Part shown: piece by piece, positions 29,736 through 42,000 of the stretch
Numbering within the stretch: position 1 is the stretch's first letter
How the letters are laid out: the number at the start of each line of letters is the position of its first letter
Source of the DNA: Actinostola sp. cb2023
Lineage: Eukaryota > Cnidaria > Anthozoa > Actiniaria > Actinostolidae
Direction: 5' to 3'
DNA length: 64,000 bases
Assembly: GCA_033675265.1 (NCBI GenBank)
Contig: JAUJYZ010001280.1
Location: forward strand, 701,553-765,552
The notes under the pieces: generated by a model
Databases searched by the model: none
What the model was told of the DNA's origin: nothing
Seen by the model: the letters and a program-made list of their open reading frames with translations, nothing else
Made by a program: the position numbers and the translations under genes

Positions 29736-31020
29736 CTCACCCCATAACAAGCAATTAATGTTGGTTAAACAAATAAGGGTCAATGAAAATAAGAATGTGT
29801 TTATAATGCGTTTATAACCTCATTAAATAAAGTTGTTATTATTATTAATGATACACCAATGACTAAAAACCTATTATACTTTATTTACAATGAATTTGGT
29901 TCAGTACAATATTGTTATTATTATAGAATTGTAATTTATATATTTAAAGAAATCCAATATCCTCACTTGCATGCTACATAATCACAAGCCAATATTGACT
30001 TGTTAATTAAGCTGCATTGTAGTAGTCTGCCAACAGACTCCCTTGGGATGTGGGGAAAGGAGGGTAGAAGGGAGGGGAGGGTAGAGGATGAAGGGATCAG
30101 GAGTGAGTTGCATAAAACTTAACACTGTGCTAAAATCAGACGTTCAATCCAGTCAAAATCAACATCTAATGTTACGTCCAGCGTTAAGCTATTGCATGTA
30201 GGCAGGTTACTATTGCTGCATGTTTGCATCATGGCATCCATGTTGGTGCCTGATTACAAAGTATTCCTCATTAGCTTCTCTTCTTTGCTGCTGTGTCTTT
30301 GTAGGTCGTTAAACCTTGAGGGTTAATACATGATTTCAAATCAACAATTGCTGCCAATTATACATGGTAATTTATATTTATATTATTTAAGATTTATATA
30401 CAATAATTTTGAGGAGATTTTAAAATCAATCCTTTCTTCAACTGTAATGCCACAGAATAGTTTGTACATTGGCCTGAGGAAGAGAAAACAGATTTGCTTT
30501 TGAGGTTGATGGTTGACAGTTTGCAGACATGCAGTCGGTATGTTGTTGGTCAACAGTTTTTGCAAACATAATAATAATAATAACCTTTATTAATGTGTCA
30601 ATAATTTCCTAACTTACACAAGTGTAAACTAATTGAGGACATGCACCTATCTACCTATAATTTACTCGATAATAAAAAAAACTCTACAAGCTAAAAACTT
30701 TACACCCAAACCCAAAACCCCACCCATTTCCCCAACCCCTCCCCCCTTATTTATATCCTAGATATTCTAAAGTATTTAGCATTATAAAATATATAAAAAT
30801 ATGTGACTGTGGCTAGCTTCGTAATAATAAATAATATCAATAATAAATGCAATTGGTTGACAGACAGTATGTTGTTATTTACAAACAGCTATGCGGTATG
30901 TACAATGTTGTTATTATCAATCGCAACCCGAGGGGCATTAATATAAACCTTAATGCATCAGTGTTGTTATTATTATTCATTATTATTATGTTTTTGAGCA
31001 TACCAGTTGTACCTTGGCAG
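29736..31020. other. unassigned intergenic sequence
   Basis: No gene recognised. A purine-rich stretch (GGGAAAGGAGGGTAGAAGGG) lies near 30053-30090. AATAATAATAATAACCTTTA at about 30566 looks like a retroposon tail and also gives an AATAAA on the minus strand, which could serve the SNX13 transcript reading in this direction. Another AT-rich run lies near 30780-30850. Confidence 0.4.
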
Positions 31021-33264
31021 CTGTACCTGACTGTACCTTGTACCTGAATGTAGACTGTCAATTACTTGTTCTGAACTGTACCTGACTGTATCTGACTGTA
31101 TTTATGTATGGGCACTGTAATGAATAAACCTGTACCTGAATCTGACAGCATCAGTACCTGACTGTACACTGTTTACTGTATTATGTACTAGGTACCTGAC
31201 TGTACCTTACTTTATCTGACTGTATCTGACAGTTCTGCTGTACCTGACTGTACCTGACTGTACCTGACTGTACCTGACTGTACCTGACTGTACCTGACTG
31301 TACCTGACTGTACCTGACTGTACCTGACTGTACCTGGCTGTACCTGACTGTACCTGACTGTACCTGACTGTACCTGACTGTACCTGACTGTACCTGACTG
31401 TACCTGACTGTACCTGACTGTACCTGACTGTACTGACTGTACCTGACTGTATCTGACTGTACCTGATCTGACTGTACCTGACTGTACCTGACTGTACCTG
31501 ACTGTACCTGACTGTACTGTACCTGACTGTACCTGACTGTACCTGACTGTACCTGACTGTACCTGACTGTACCTGACTGTACCTGACTGTACTGACTGTA
31601 CCTGACTGTACCTGACTGTACCTGACTGTACCTGACTGTACCTGACTGACTGTACCTGACTGTACCTGACTGTACCTGACTGTACCTGACTGTACCTGAC
31701 TGTACCTGACTGTACCTGACTGTACCTGACTGTACCTGACTGTACCTGACTGTACCTGACTGTACTGACTGTACCTGACTGTACCTGACTGTACTGACTG
31801 TACCTGACTGTACCTGACTGTACTGACTGTACCTGACTGTACCTGACTGTACCTGACTGTACCTGACCTGACTGTATCTGACTGTACCTGACTGTACCTG
31901 ACTGTACCTGACTGTACTGACTGACTGACTGTACCTGACTGTACCTGACTGTACCTGACTGTACCTGACTGTACCTGACTGTACCTGACTGTACCTGACT
32001 GTACTGTACCTGACTGTACCTGACTGTACCTGACTGTACCTGACTGTATCTGACTGTACTGACTGTACTGACTGACTGTACCTGACTGTACCTGACTGTA
32101 CCTGACTGTACCTGACTGTACCTGACTGTACTGACTGTACCTGACTGTACCTGACTGTACCTGACTGTACCTGACTGTACCTGACTGTACCTGACTGTAC
32201 CTGACTGTACCTGACTGTACCTGACTGTACCTGACTGTACCTGACTGTACCTGACTGTACCTGACTGTACCTGACTGTACCTGACTGTACCTGACTGTAC
32301 CTGACTGTACCTGACTGTACCTGACTGTACCTGACTGTACCTGACTGTACCTGACTGTACCTGACTGTATCTGACTGTACCTGACTGTACCTGACTGTAC
32401 CTGACTGTATCTGACTGACTGACTGTACTGACTGTACCTGACTGTACCTGACTGTACCTGACTGTACCTGACTGTACCTGACTGTACCTGACTGTACCTG
32501 ACTGTACCTGACTGTACCTGACTGTACCTGACTGTACCTGACTGTACCTGACTGTACCTGACTGTACCTGACTGTACCTGACTGTACCTGACTGTACCTG
32601 ACTGTACCTGACTGTGTACCTGACTGTACCTGACTGTACCTGACTGTACCTGACTGTATCTGACTGTATCTGACTGTACCTGACTGTACCTGACTGTACC
32701 TGACTGTACCTGACTGTACCTGACTGTACCTGACTGTATCTGACTGTACCTGACTGTACCTGACTGTACCTGACTGTACCTGACTGTACCTGACTGTACT
32801 GTACCTGACTGTACCTGACTGTACCTGACTGTACCTGACTGTACCTGACTGTACCTGACTGTACTGACTGTACCTGACTGTACCTGACTGTACCTGACTG
32901 TATCTGACTGTACCTGACTGTACCTGACTGACTGTATCTGACTGTATGCTACTGTATCTGACTGTATCTGACTGTACCTGACTGTACTGACTGTACCTGA
33001 CTGTACCTGACTGTACTGACTGTATCTGACTGTATCTGACTGTATCTGACTGTACCTGTACCTGACTGTACCTGACTGTATCTGACTGTACCTGGCTGTA
33101 CCTGACTGTATCTGACTGTATCTGACTGTATCTGACTGTATCTGACTGTACCTGACTGTACCTGACTGTACCTGACTGTACCTGACTGTATCTGGCTGTA
33201 CCTGGCTGTACCTGACTGTACCTGACTGTACCTGACTGTACCTGACTGTACCTGACTTTACCTG
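31021..33264. repeat. 10-bp satellite (CTGACTGTAC)n, about 220 units
   Basis: Nearly pure decamer array. Variants are TGTATCTGAC, single-unit deletions giving TGTACTGAC or CTGACTGACTG, and a few CTGGCTG. Base-level phase is lost at about 20 small indels. On the minus strand each unit reads CAGGTACAGT. The array begins in loosely related sequence (about 31020-31240) and ends 15 bp from the SNX13 stop codon. Confidence 0.95.
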
Positions 33265-33279
33265 AATGCCATGACAGTT

Positions 33280-34328
33280 CTATAAACTTCTTGCATGGAT
33301 CCTTCTAAATATTTCAGAGAATTTATTGTCAGGGAAGAGTTGTTCCAGCATCCCCTCGGTGAGAACATACAATATACGCTTGTTGAAACTCGAATACTGG
33401 AAAGTATCAAACACTCTGCATACACCATCCATTGTTACTTCAGGGCCAAGAAATCTACTCAATTCCTCTGAGAGAAAGAGAAGAAGAAGAATAGTTTATA
33501 TACTTATATTATTTATTTATTTTATTTTAAGTTAAAACTGAATACCTGGCTTACAGCCCCCAGGCCAGCTGAATTACATTAAGTTTTACAAATTCATTAA
33601 ATGTCTAGTCTAACTAACGTACCGTATTCACCGGCGTATAAGCCGCACTCGCAGATAAGCCACACCCCGAGTTTGGCAACGCAAATTTTTGAAATTTTGA
33701 AATAGAATTAATCGAAATCACACGTTATGTTTAATATATGTAAATTTAATGTAAATTTCTGGTACCAATTCCTGATGTTCTCGCAGATAAGCCGCACCCC
33801 CAACTTTGGATCACGATTTTCGGGAAAAAAACGTATATGCCGGTGAATACGGTACTAATTATAATTAATAAGCTACAAATAAAAGATGTGTATGATTTTA
33901 GCATACATTTTTGGCTCTTTCGAAGGCACCCAAAAAATATAAAAAACCTTGGTTCTACAAATAGATAAACTTATTGGTGCAATTTTATACAACATTGATA
34001 CAAGTTGGAAATTTCATCCAGAAAGTCACTCTTCATCCCACAAACCTACTTTACACGTTGTAGATGACAGAGCACCTGGATAAATATATAGTATCCACTA
34101 TCTAGGTCCAAATCCTATCTGGGATTCATCCCCCCCCCCCCCCCCCCCCCCCCCCTCGAGTCTATACTGAAGAACTTCACGACTGCCCACAAGTACTCAG
34201 TAAGCACCATCTCACCTGGTATTGAGCCGAACATCTTTGTTCTGCCAGCAACACGAGTTCTCATCTTAACATCACATTTCCTCTCAGCACGCGGTTCAGA
34301 CAGAACTCCACCGGGCCAAAAAGAATCT
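33280..34328 (-). CDS. SNX13: sorting nexin 13 homolog, last two exons (nexin C-terminal domain)
   Basis: Minus strand. Exon 34328-34216 reads DSFWPGGVLSEPRAERK then VKMRTRVAGRTKMFGSIP, donor CAG/GTGAG. Exon 33467-33280 begins after TTTCTCTCAG, and the split codon gives PEELSRFLGPEVTMDGVCRV, then FNKRILYVLTEGMLEQLFP and ends FSEIFRRIHARSL-stop. RMRTR(I/V)AG-x-TK, the LFP-x-(Y/N)KF segment and the F-x-E-(L/I)F-x3-H-(S/A)RS tail match the C-terminus of SNX13, which tethers endosomes/ER and lipid droplets and acts in lipid and GPCR trafficking. Only about 100 of an expected 950-1,000 residues are present. The exon at 34328 begins in mid-codon, so upstream exons must lie at higher coordinates, and I recognised none before the satellite at 39 kb. 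SNX14/19/25 are less good matches. Confidence 0.8.
33622..33852. mobile_element. 231-bp MITE, CCGTATTCACCGGC ends, TA duplication
   Basis: Ends CCGTATTCACCGGCGTATA and TATATGCCGGTGAATACGG, TA on both sides (33620-33621, 33853-33854). Inside, GCAGATAAGCC(G/A)CACCCC appears twice in direct orientation. A truncated relative is at 2245-2318. In the last SNX13 intron. GGCGTATAAGCCGCAC-type repeats are widespread in animal genomes as far as I recall. Confidence 0.88.
34130..34155. repeat. poly-C tract (26 bases)
   Basis: GGGATTCAT followed by C x26 and TCGAG, in the last SNX13 intron, about 60 bp from the exon donor. The TTCATCCC boundary is shared with 27785 and resembles 26822 and 4797. Length is likely unstable and possibly misassembled. 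Confidence 0.8.
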
Positions 34329-34367
34329 CTGCACAAATATGTTTTTCAATGTGTTATTTTTTTTTTC

Positions 34368-34541
34368 ATGGCTACTCAATACACTGAACTCACGCTTTGG
34401 CAAAAAATGTGGGCTTGTGCCGTTTTCCCTGAGCTCATAGAATTTAAAGAGGCCGAATATGAACATAACAATAGACTCGATATGGAGAGAATTTGCTATG
34501 GGTTTAGCCCAACAAAATACCTATGGTATTTAACAAAGTGA
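34368..34541 (+). CDS. small open frame of unknown function (57 codons) or isolated exon
   Basis: ATG at 34368, stop at 34539. Reads MATQYTELTLWQKMWACAVF, PELIEFKEAEYEHNNRLDME, RICYGFSPTKYLWYLTK. The composition (balanced charges, several aromatic residues, no low complexity) looks protein-like in an otherwise AT-rich region. A GTGAGA at 34538 could be a splice donor, so it might be an internal exon. It lies antisense to the inferred SNX13 intron. No family recognised. Chance cannot be excluded. Confidence 0.35.
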   Translation: MATQYTELTLWQKMWACAVFPELIEFKEAEYEHNNRLDMERICYGFSPTKYLWYLTK

Positions 34542-34776
34542 GATTTTATAACTGGCCCCAGTAAAGGTGAGGGCTATGAAACGTTATAAAATAACTATGA
34601 CATAAGGCACGCTCTGATTGGCCAAAGGATGTGTATTCCCCATGCTTTATGAGAGCACAGTGCACGTGCGCGCAGATATTCAAACATTTTTGTAACAAAC
34701 ACGAAAACTTGCCTTAAAATCATAATTGTATTTTATAAAAGAAATAGAAAACTTGCCCGCTGTGCTATGTACAGTT
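34542..34776. other. unassigned sequence
   Basis: Includes CTGATTGGCCAAAGG (CCAAT-type) and GTGCACGTGCGCGCAG. No gene. Confidence 0.3.
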
Positions 34777-34889
34777 ATAGAGCACTTGAGGACTGATTAG
34801 AACACTCGAGAAGTGTTGAGAAGCACTCCGCTACGCGTCGTGCCTCTCCTAACACTTCTCTCATGTTCTGATCAGTCCCCGCATGCTAT
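34777..34889. repeat. foldback element
   Basis: ATAGAGCACTTGAGGACTGA with GAAGTGTTGAGAAGCAC, mirrored by GTGCCTCTCCTAACACTTCT with ATCAGTCCCCGCATGCTAT. The centre is TCCGCTACGCGTC. Same general style as 673-808. Confidence 0.75.
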
Positions 34890-36160
<1,271 letters not shown>

Positions 36161-36237
36161 AATGTGATGCTATAAATCTGCACATAGCACGCGCGCTCAT
36201 TTTCTATTTCTTCACTAATTGTATATAATTGTATATA

Positions 36238-36464
36238 CAGTCAATGTCATTAAGGTTGTCTTTTTGCACATGCTTCTAGAGAAGGAAGAATTTGCAGTTG
36301 TCCGGTTGTCATGTCGGCAATCGCATCGACTCTGGGTTCCACGTGCGCAAGACGAATATATAATGAGACACGTGATTTTGTGAATGTGTAAAAGCGCAAA
36401 TGTGTAAATGTACCAATGTGCAAATGTGCTTTTCCGAGGTGGACAACCTTAATGACATTGACTG
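36238..36464. mobile_element. 227-bp MITE, CAGTCAATGTCATTAAGG ends, TA duplication
   Basis: Ends CAGTCAATGTCATTAAGGTT plus GTC and the exact reverse complement, TA at 36236-36237 and 36465-36466. The interior includes AAATGTGTAAATGTACCAAT-type short repeats. No open frame. Confidence 0.88.
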
Positions 36465-36468
36465 TATA

Positions 36469-36731
36469 CACCTATTTCAAAAAACGTTGGCATCTGAAAT
36501 CTGAAATCTGAATCTGTGACCTAAAAACACTCGTAGCCACACTATACGCCAACGCAGGTCTTCGCCTAAAGGTCGTGGCATATTCCAGTAATTACAAGAT
36601 AGATCACAACTTATACCCACAATAATAATAAAGTTCTTGTGCATTTCAAATTTACAATCCCTTTCGGTCTCAGATTTCAGATTCAGATTTCAGATTCAGA
36701 TTTCAGATGCCAACGTTTTTTGAAATAGGTG
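36469..36731. mobile_element. 263-bp MITE, CACCTATTTCAAAAAACG ends, TA duplication, adjacent to previous
   Basis: Ends CACCTATTTCAAAAAACGTT plus GGCATCTGAAATCTGAAATC, mirrored at GATTTCAGATGCCAACG and TTTTTTGAAATAGGTG. TA at 36467-36468 and 36732-36733. Repeated CAGATTTCAGATT units extend the right arm. It begins two bases after the end of the preceding MITE. Confidence 0.88.
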
Positions 36732-36733
36732 TA

Positions 36734-37328
36734 TGCTGTGCAACAAAACATTGAGATTTTTTTTTCTTCAAAAATACGTTATTTTTAAATAACTGCCTCA
36801 GATCTAAAGAATGACTGGAACTTTCGTAAAACAAGACGCTCAATGAGCGTACACTCGGACATTTATGACAATGACAATGACAGTTGCGTGACGAGGGAGA
36901 CTGTGTCGGTGAGCATAGATAAAGATCTCCGAATCGTCCGTCTGCAATACGTACTTCGAACGTCCAGTTGAGGTTGCATTTTCATGGTCAGATGGTTCTG
37001 ATAACGTTTCGTTTGTTGTAATGAAGGCGCGTTTGTTTTTGTTATAAATGAAACGACATCTTTCAGAGTGGGCCCACACGAATCGGCGTATGCGTTTGTA
37101 TGTGAAATGAGCGTGTTAAAGCCCGTGTTTTATCGGCCATAAAGATCCGAGCCGCCGGCTTCAGATATATTTTAATCAAGCTTGTTGACGTTGTTGCGGT
37201 ACATGATGCACTCCATTATGAAACTATCTCTTTGAAATACAACACTATTCAGTTTAGCAGCATTAAAACAATTATATTCAAGATTGATGAGCACGAGCTT
37301 CTTTCTACACAGCACTTCTAGTATAGTC
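36734..37328. other. unassigned sequence
   Basis: A minus-strand frame at 36840-37079 (79 codons) shows no recognisable motif. No repeat apparent apart from a poly-T at about 36760. Confidence 0.35.
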
Positions 37329-37337
37329 GGTAGTCGT

Positions 37338-37421
37338 TAGCCTCCTCCGCAGGCAACGCCGTAAAGCGAGGCCGAAGGCCGAGAATGGGATCCCTGAGCG
37401 AGATGCCTGCGGAGGAGGCTA
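37338..37421. mobile_element. 84-bp inverted-repeat element with 9-bp duplication
   Basis: Ends TAGCCTCCTCCGCAGGCA and TGCCTGCGGAGGAGGCTA. GGTAGTCGT lies directly outside both ends (37329-37337 and 37422-37430). A 9-bp duplication points to a Mutator-like mobilisation, though the element is very small. The interior contains GCGAGGCCGAAGGCCG, itself a palindrome. Confidence 0.85.
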
Positions 37422-37430
37422 GGTAGTCGT

Positions 37431-38352
37431 GGAACGATGAGTTTTAATTTAACGATGACCCAAGAGCGAACCACTTGATCCGTTTGAGCATATAATTACT
37501 TCATTAGGAGTTCAGATATCATCGCCCCAGTTTTCAGCCAATCGAAACCCTGAAACAGACATTCCTGACCGATACGATCACATTCTTCACATTCTGTGTA
37601 CAACGAAAAATAAAAAGAAAGCGCATTTTCTAACTCGGTCACTTCCTCCGGAAGTGTCCGAGTCTAAAAAGTTAAATTAAAAGTCGTATTCACTGCAGTA
37701 CATAATTTTGTATAATCAAGAAACACGTGCTCGTGCCGAAAATGGCGGGAAACACTGAAGTGGCTTTGTAATATTCTAACCAATCACAAGATGGGAATTC
37801 GGCCAAGCAGAATTGACTCGATGTGATTGGTTGAAAATGTGTTCTGTGCATTTTGATTGGTTCGCTGGGAAGCCATACCTGAACGTTTTGACATATTCTG
37901 CTATCTGTTCAGCCGAGGTCATATCATCGACGCTTTCTACTATTTTTCTGTAAATAAAGAAGACAAAAAAAAATCATCAGTTAAAGTGTTTCATGCATGA
38001 TTTGTTGATAGAATTGATGTTATGGACGTGAAAACCCATAAACGTTTTCATTTTCAATCAAAATCGCATCCTATGGCCGCTGCGTTACATATACGCGATT
38101 CTGAAAGCTGTCGGCGTATGTTCAAAAACGGTAGAACATCCATTTCTGCGGGCGCGTCTTGCGTGACACACACAGGGAGCCCAACATAATCCGTATTGCG
38201 CGCGTGCTCTAGATCTACCACAGGAAACCCATAAAAAGACGCGCACATACAAATGAGGTCTGTTTTCTCAAAAGGAGTCTTGTTGACGAAGACCCGTTTT
38301 GTAATAACAGTCCTCAAATATATATTTAATAATTATAAGTAGCCTCAGAAGC
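37431..38352. other. unassigned region with one minus-strand open frame
   Basis: Contains an 87-codon minus-strand frame (38054-38317; CASFYGFPVVDLEHARNTDY within) whose composition is protein-like but which matches no family I know, and CCAATCA/TGATTGG motifs at 37780-37860. I list it as hypothetical only. Confidence 0.3.
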
Positions 38353-38610
38353 AATGGTTGGGTTTCCTGTGGGTAAGATTGGTATACTAAACACCTGTTA
38401 ATTCGATCCCCGTAAGTCGTCTTGATGATCAACAAGACAATAATACATCGATGTGCGCATACAACTATATATTTATAATAATTATAATAAGTACAATGGT
38501 TGGGCTGCCTGTGGGTAAGATTGGTATACTAAACACCTGTTAATTCGATCCCCGTAAGTCGTCTTGATGATCTGCCTCAACAAGACAATAATACGTCGAC
38601 GAAGCCATAG
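38353..38610. repeat. two-copy tandem duplication, ~137 bp
   Basis: CAATGGTTGGGTTTCCTGTG, GGTAAGATTGGTATACTAAA, CACCTGTTAATTCGATCCCC and GTAAGTCGTCTTGATGATC, repeated at about 38492. GTTAATTCGATCCCC resembles a Pol III B box (GGTTCGANTCC), so a tRNA-derived repeat is possible; an A box is not convincing. Confidence 0.8.
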
Positions 38611-38684
38611 ATTTCTGATTAAAATACAAACAACATTTGACACGCTTGTAAGATAGATCTATACTAACTCATTTTCAACACTAC

Positions 38685-38890
38685 TAGCATCATCATCAGC
38701 ATCATCATCATTATACCACTATCTCTGCAACATCAGTAGAAACATATTCATCATTACAACCATCATCATCATCGTCACCACCACCATTTCAGCAACATCA
38801 TCATATACAACACTATCATCATTACAACTATCATAATCATCAATAGAAGAAACATTATCTATTTCATCATCATCATCATTACATCACCAC
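38685..38890. repeat. degenerate (CAT/ATC)n microsatellite
   Basis: Long CATCATCATC runs interleaved with CACCACC and ACAACTATCA. Confidence 0.85.
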
Positions 38891-39045
38891 CAATTAACAA
38901 CCTCAAACATAACCTCTATCTTGACTACTTGTGCCCGTTTACTGATAACCTTAATTACCTGTCCTTTAGATCAAATATCTCATCCATCAAAAGTAAGAGT
39001 ACCCTTAGAGCAATATTGTCATCATCCTAAGTATTAGATATAACA

Positions 39046-42000
39046 TTGATTGTCAGTAGAACGATAAATTATTCAATACGTTTGCAATTGTTTCTGTCAA
39101 CAATTAGATTTTCCTTGCGCATTGGTTGTCAGTAGAACGATAATTTATTCAATACATTTGCAATTGTTTCTGTCAACAATTAGATTTTCCTTGCGCATTG
39201 GTTGTCAGTAGAACGATAATTTATTCAATACGTTTGCAATTGTTTCTGTCAACAATTAGATTTTCCTTGCGCATTGGTTGTCAGTAGAACGATAATTTAT
39301 TCAATACGTTTGCAATTGTTTGTGTAACAATTAGATTTTCCTTGCGCATTGGTTGTCAGTAGAACGATAATTTATTCAATACGTTTGCAATTGTTTCTGT
39401 CAACAATTAGATTTTCCTTGCGCATTGGTTGTCAGTAGAACGATAATTTATTCAATACGTTTGCAATTCTTTGTGTCAACAATTAGATTTTCCTTGCGCA
39501 TTGGTTGTCAGTAGAACGATAATTTATTCAATACGTTTGCAATTGTTTGTGTCACAATTAGATTTTCCTCGCGCATTGGTTGTCAGTAGAACGATAATTT
39601 ATTCAATACGTTTGCAATTGTTTGTGTTACAATTAGATTTTCCTTGCGCATTGGTTGTCAGTAGAACGATAATTTATTCAATGCGTTTGCAATTGTTTGT
39701 GTTACAATTAGATTTTCCTTGCGCATTGGTTGTCAGTAGAACGATAATTTATTCAATACGTTTGCAATTGTTTCTGTCACAATTAGATTTTCCTCGCGCT
39801 TTGGTTGTCAGTAGAACGATAATTTGTTCAATACGTTTGCAATTGTTTCTGTCACAATTAGATTTTCCTCGCGCATTGGTTGTCAGTAGAACGATAATTT
39901 ATTCAATACATTTGCAATTGTTTCTGTCAACAATTAGATTTTCCTTGCGCATTGGTTGTCAGTAGAACGATAATTTATTCAATACGTTTGCAATTGTTTC
40001 TGTCAACAATTAGATTTTCCTTGCGCATTGGTTGTCAGTAGAACGATAATTTATTCAATACGTTTGCAATTGTTTGTGTAACAATTAGATTTTCCTTGCG
40101 CATTGGTTGTCAGTAGAACGATAATTTATTCAATACGTTTGCAATTGTTTCTGTCAACAATTAGATTTTCCTTGCGCATTGGTTGTCAGTAGAACGATAA
40201 TTTATTCAATACGTTTGCAATTCTTTGTGTCAACAATTAGAATTTCCTTGCGCATTGGTTGTCAGTAGAACGATAATTTATTCAATACGTTTGCAATTGT
40301 TTGTGTCACAATTAGATTTTCCTCGCGCATTGGTTGTCAGTAGAACGATAATTTATTCAATACGTTTGCAATTGTTTGTGTTACAATTAGATTTTCCTTG
40401 CGCATTGGTTGTCAGTAGAACGATAATTTATTCAATACGTTTGCAATTGTTTCTGTCACAATTAGATTTTCCTTGCGCATTGGTTGTCAGTAGAACGATA
40501 ATTTATTCAATACGTTTGCAATTCTTTGTGTCAACAATTATATTTTCCTTGCGCATTGGTTGTCAGTAGAACGATAATTTATTCAATACGTTTGCAATTG
40601 TTTCTGTCACAATTAGATTTTCCTTGCGCATTGGTTGTCAGTAGAACGATAATTTATTCAATACGTTTGCAATTGTTTCTGTCACAATTAGATTTTCCTT
40701 GCGCATTGGTTGTCAGTAGAACGATAATTTATTCAATACGTTTGCAATTCTTTGTGTCAACAATTATATTTTCCTTGCGCATTGGTTGTCAGTAGAACGA
40801 TAATTTGTTCAATACGTTTGCAATTGTTTCTGTCACAATTAGATTTTCCTCGCGCATTGGTTGTCAGTAGAACGATAATTTGTTCAATACGTTTGCAATT
40901 GTTTCTGTCACAATTAGATTTTCCTCGCGCATTGGTTGTCAGTAGAACGATAATTTGTTCAATCCATCTGCAATTCTTTTGTGTCAACAATTAGATTTTC
41001 CTTGCGCATTGGTTGTCAGTAGAACGATAATTTATTCAATACGTTTGCAATTGTTTCTGTTACAATTAGATTTTCCTTGCGCATTGGTTGTCAGTAGAAC
41101 GATAATTTATTCAATACGTTTGCAATTGTTTGTGTTACAATTAGATTTTCCTTTGCGCATTGGTTGTCAGTAGAACGATAATTTATTCAATACGTTTGCA
41201 ATTGTTTGTGTTACAATTAGATTTTCCTTGCGCATTGGTTGTCAGTAGAACGATAATTTATTCAATACGTTTGCAATTGTTTCTGTCACAATTAGATTTT
41301 CCTTGCGCATTGGTTGTCAGTAGAACGATAATTTATTCAATACGTTTGCAATTGTTTATGTCACAATTAGATTTTCCTTGCGCATTGGTTGTCAGTAGAA
41401 CGATAATTTATTCAATACGTTTGCAATTCTTTGTGTCAACAATTATATTTTCCTTGCGCATTGGTTGTCAGTAGAACGATAATTTATTCAATACGTTTGC
41501 AATTGTTTGTGTCACAATTAGATTTTCCTTGCGCATTGGTTGTCAGTAGAACGATAATTTCTTCAATACGTTTGCAATTGTTTCTGTCACAATTAGATTT
41601 TCCTCGCGCATTGGTTGTCAGTAGAACGATAATTTGTTCAATACGTTTGCAATTGTTTCTGTCACAATTAGATTTTCCTTGCGCATTGGTTGTCAGTAGA
41701 ACGATAATTTGTTCAATACGTTTGCAATTGTTTCTGTCACAATTAGATTTTCCTCGCGCATTGGTTGTCAGTAGAACGATAATTTGTTCAATACGTTTGC
41801 AATTGTTTCTGTCACAATTAGATTTTCCTCGCGCATTGGTTGTCAGTAGAACGATAATTTGTTCAATACGTTTGCAATTGTTTCTGTCACAATTAGATTT
41901 TCCTCGCGCATTGGTTGTCAGTAGAACGATAATTTATTCAATACGTTTGCAATTCTTTGTGTCAACAATTATATTTCCTTGCGCATTGGTTGTCAGTAGA

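Noticed and set aside
38353..38610. tRNA gene at the GTTAATTCGATCCCC motif
   Set aside because: Only a B-box-like sequence is present. I could not draw acceptor or anticodon stems around it.
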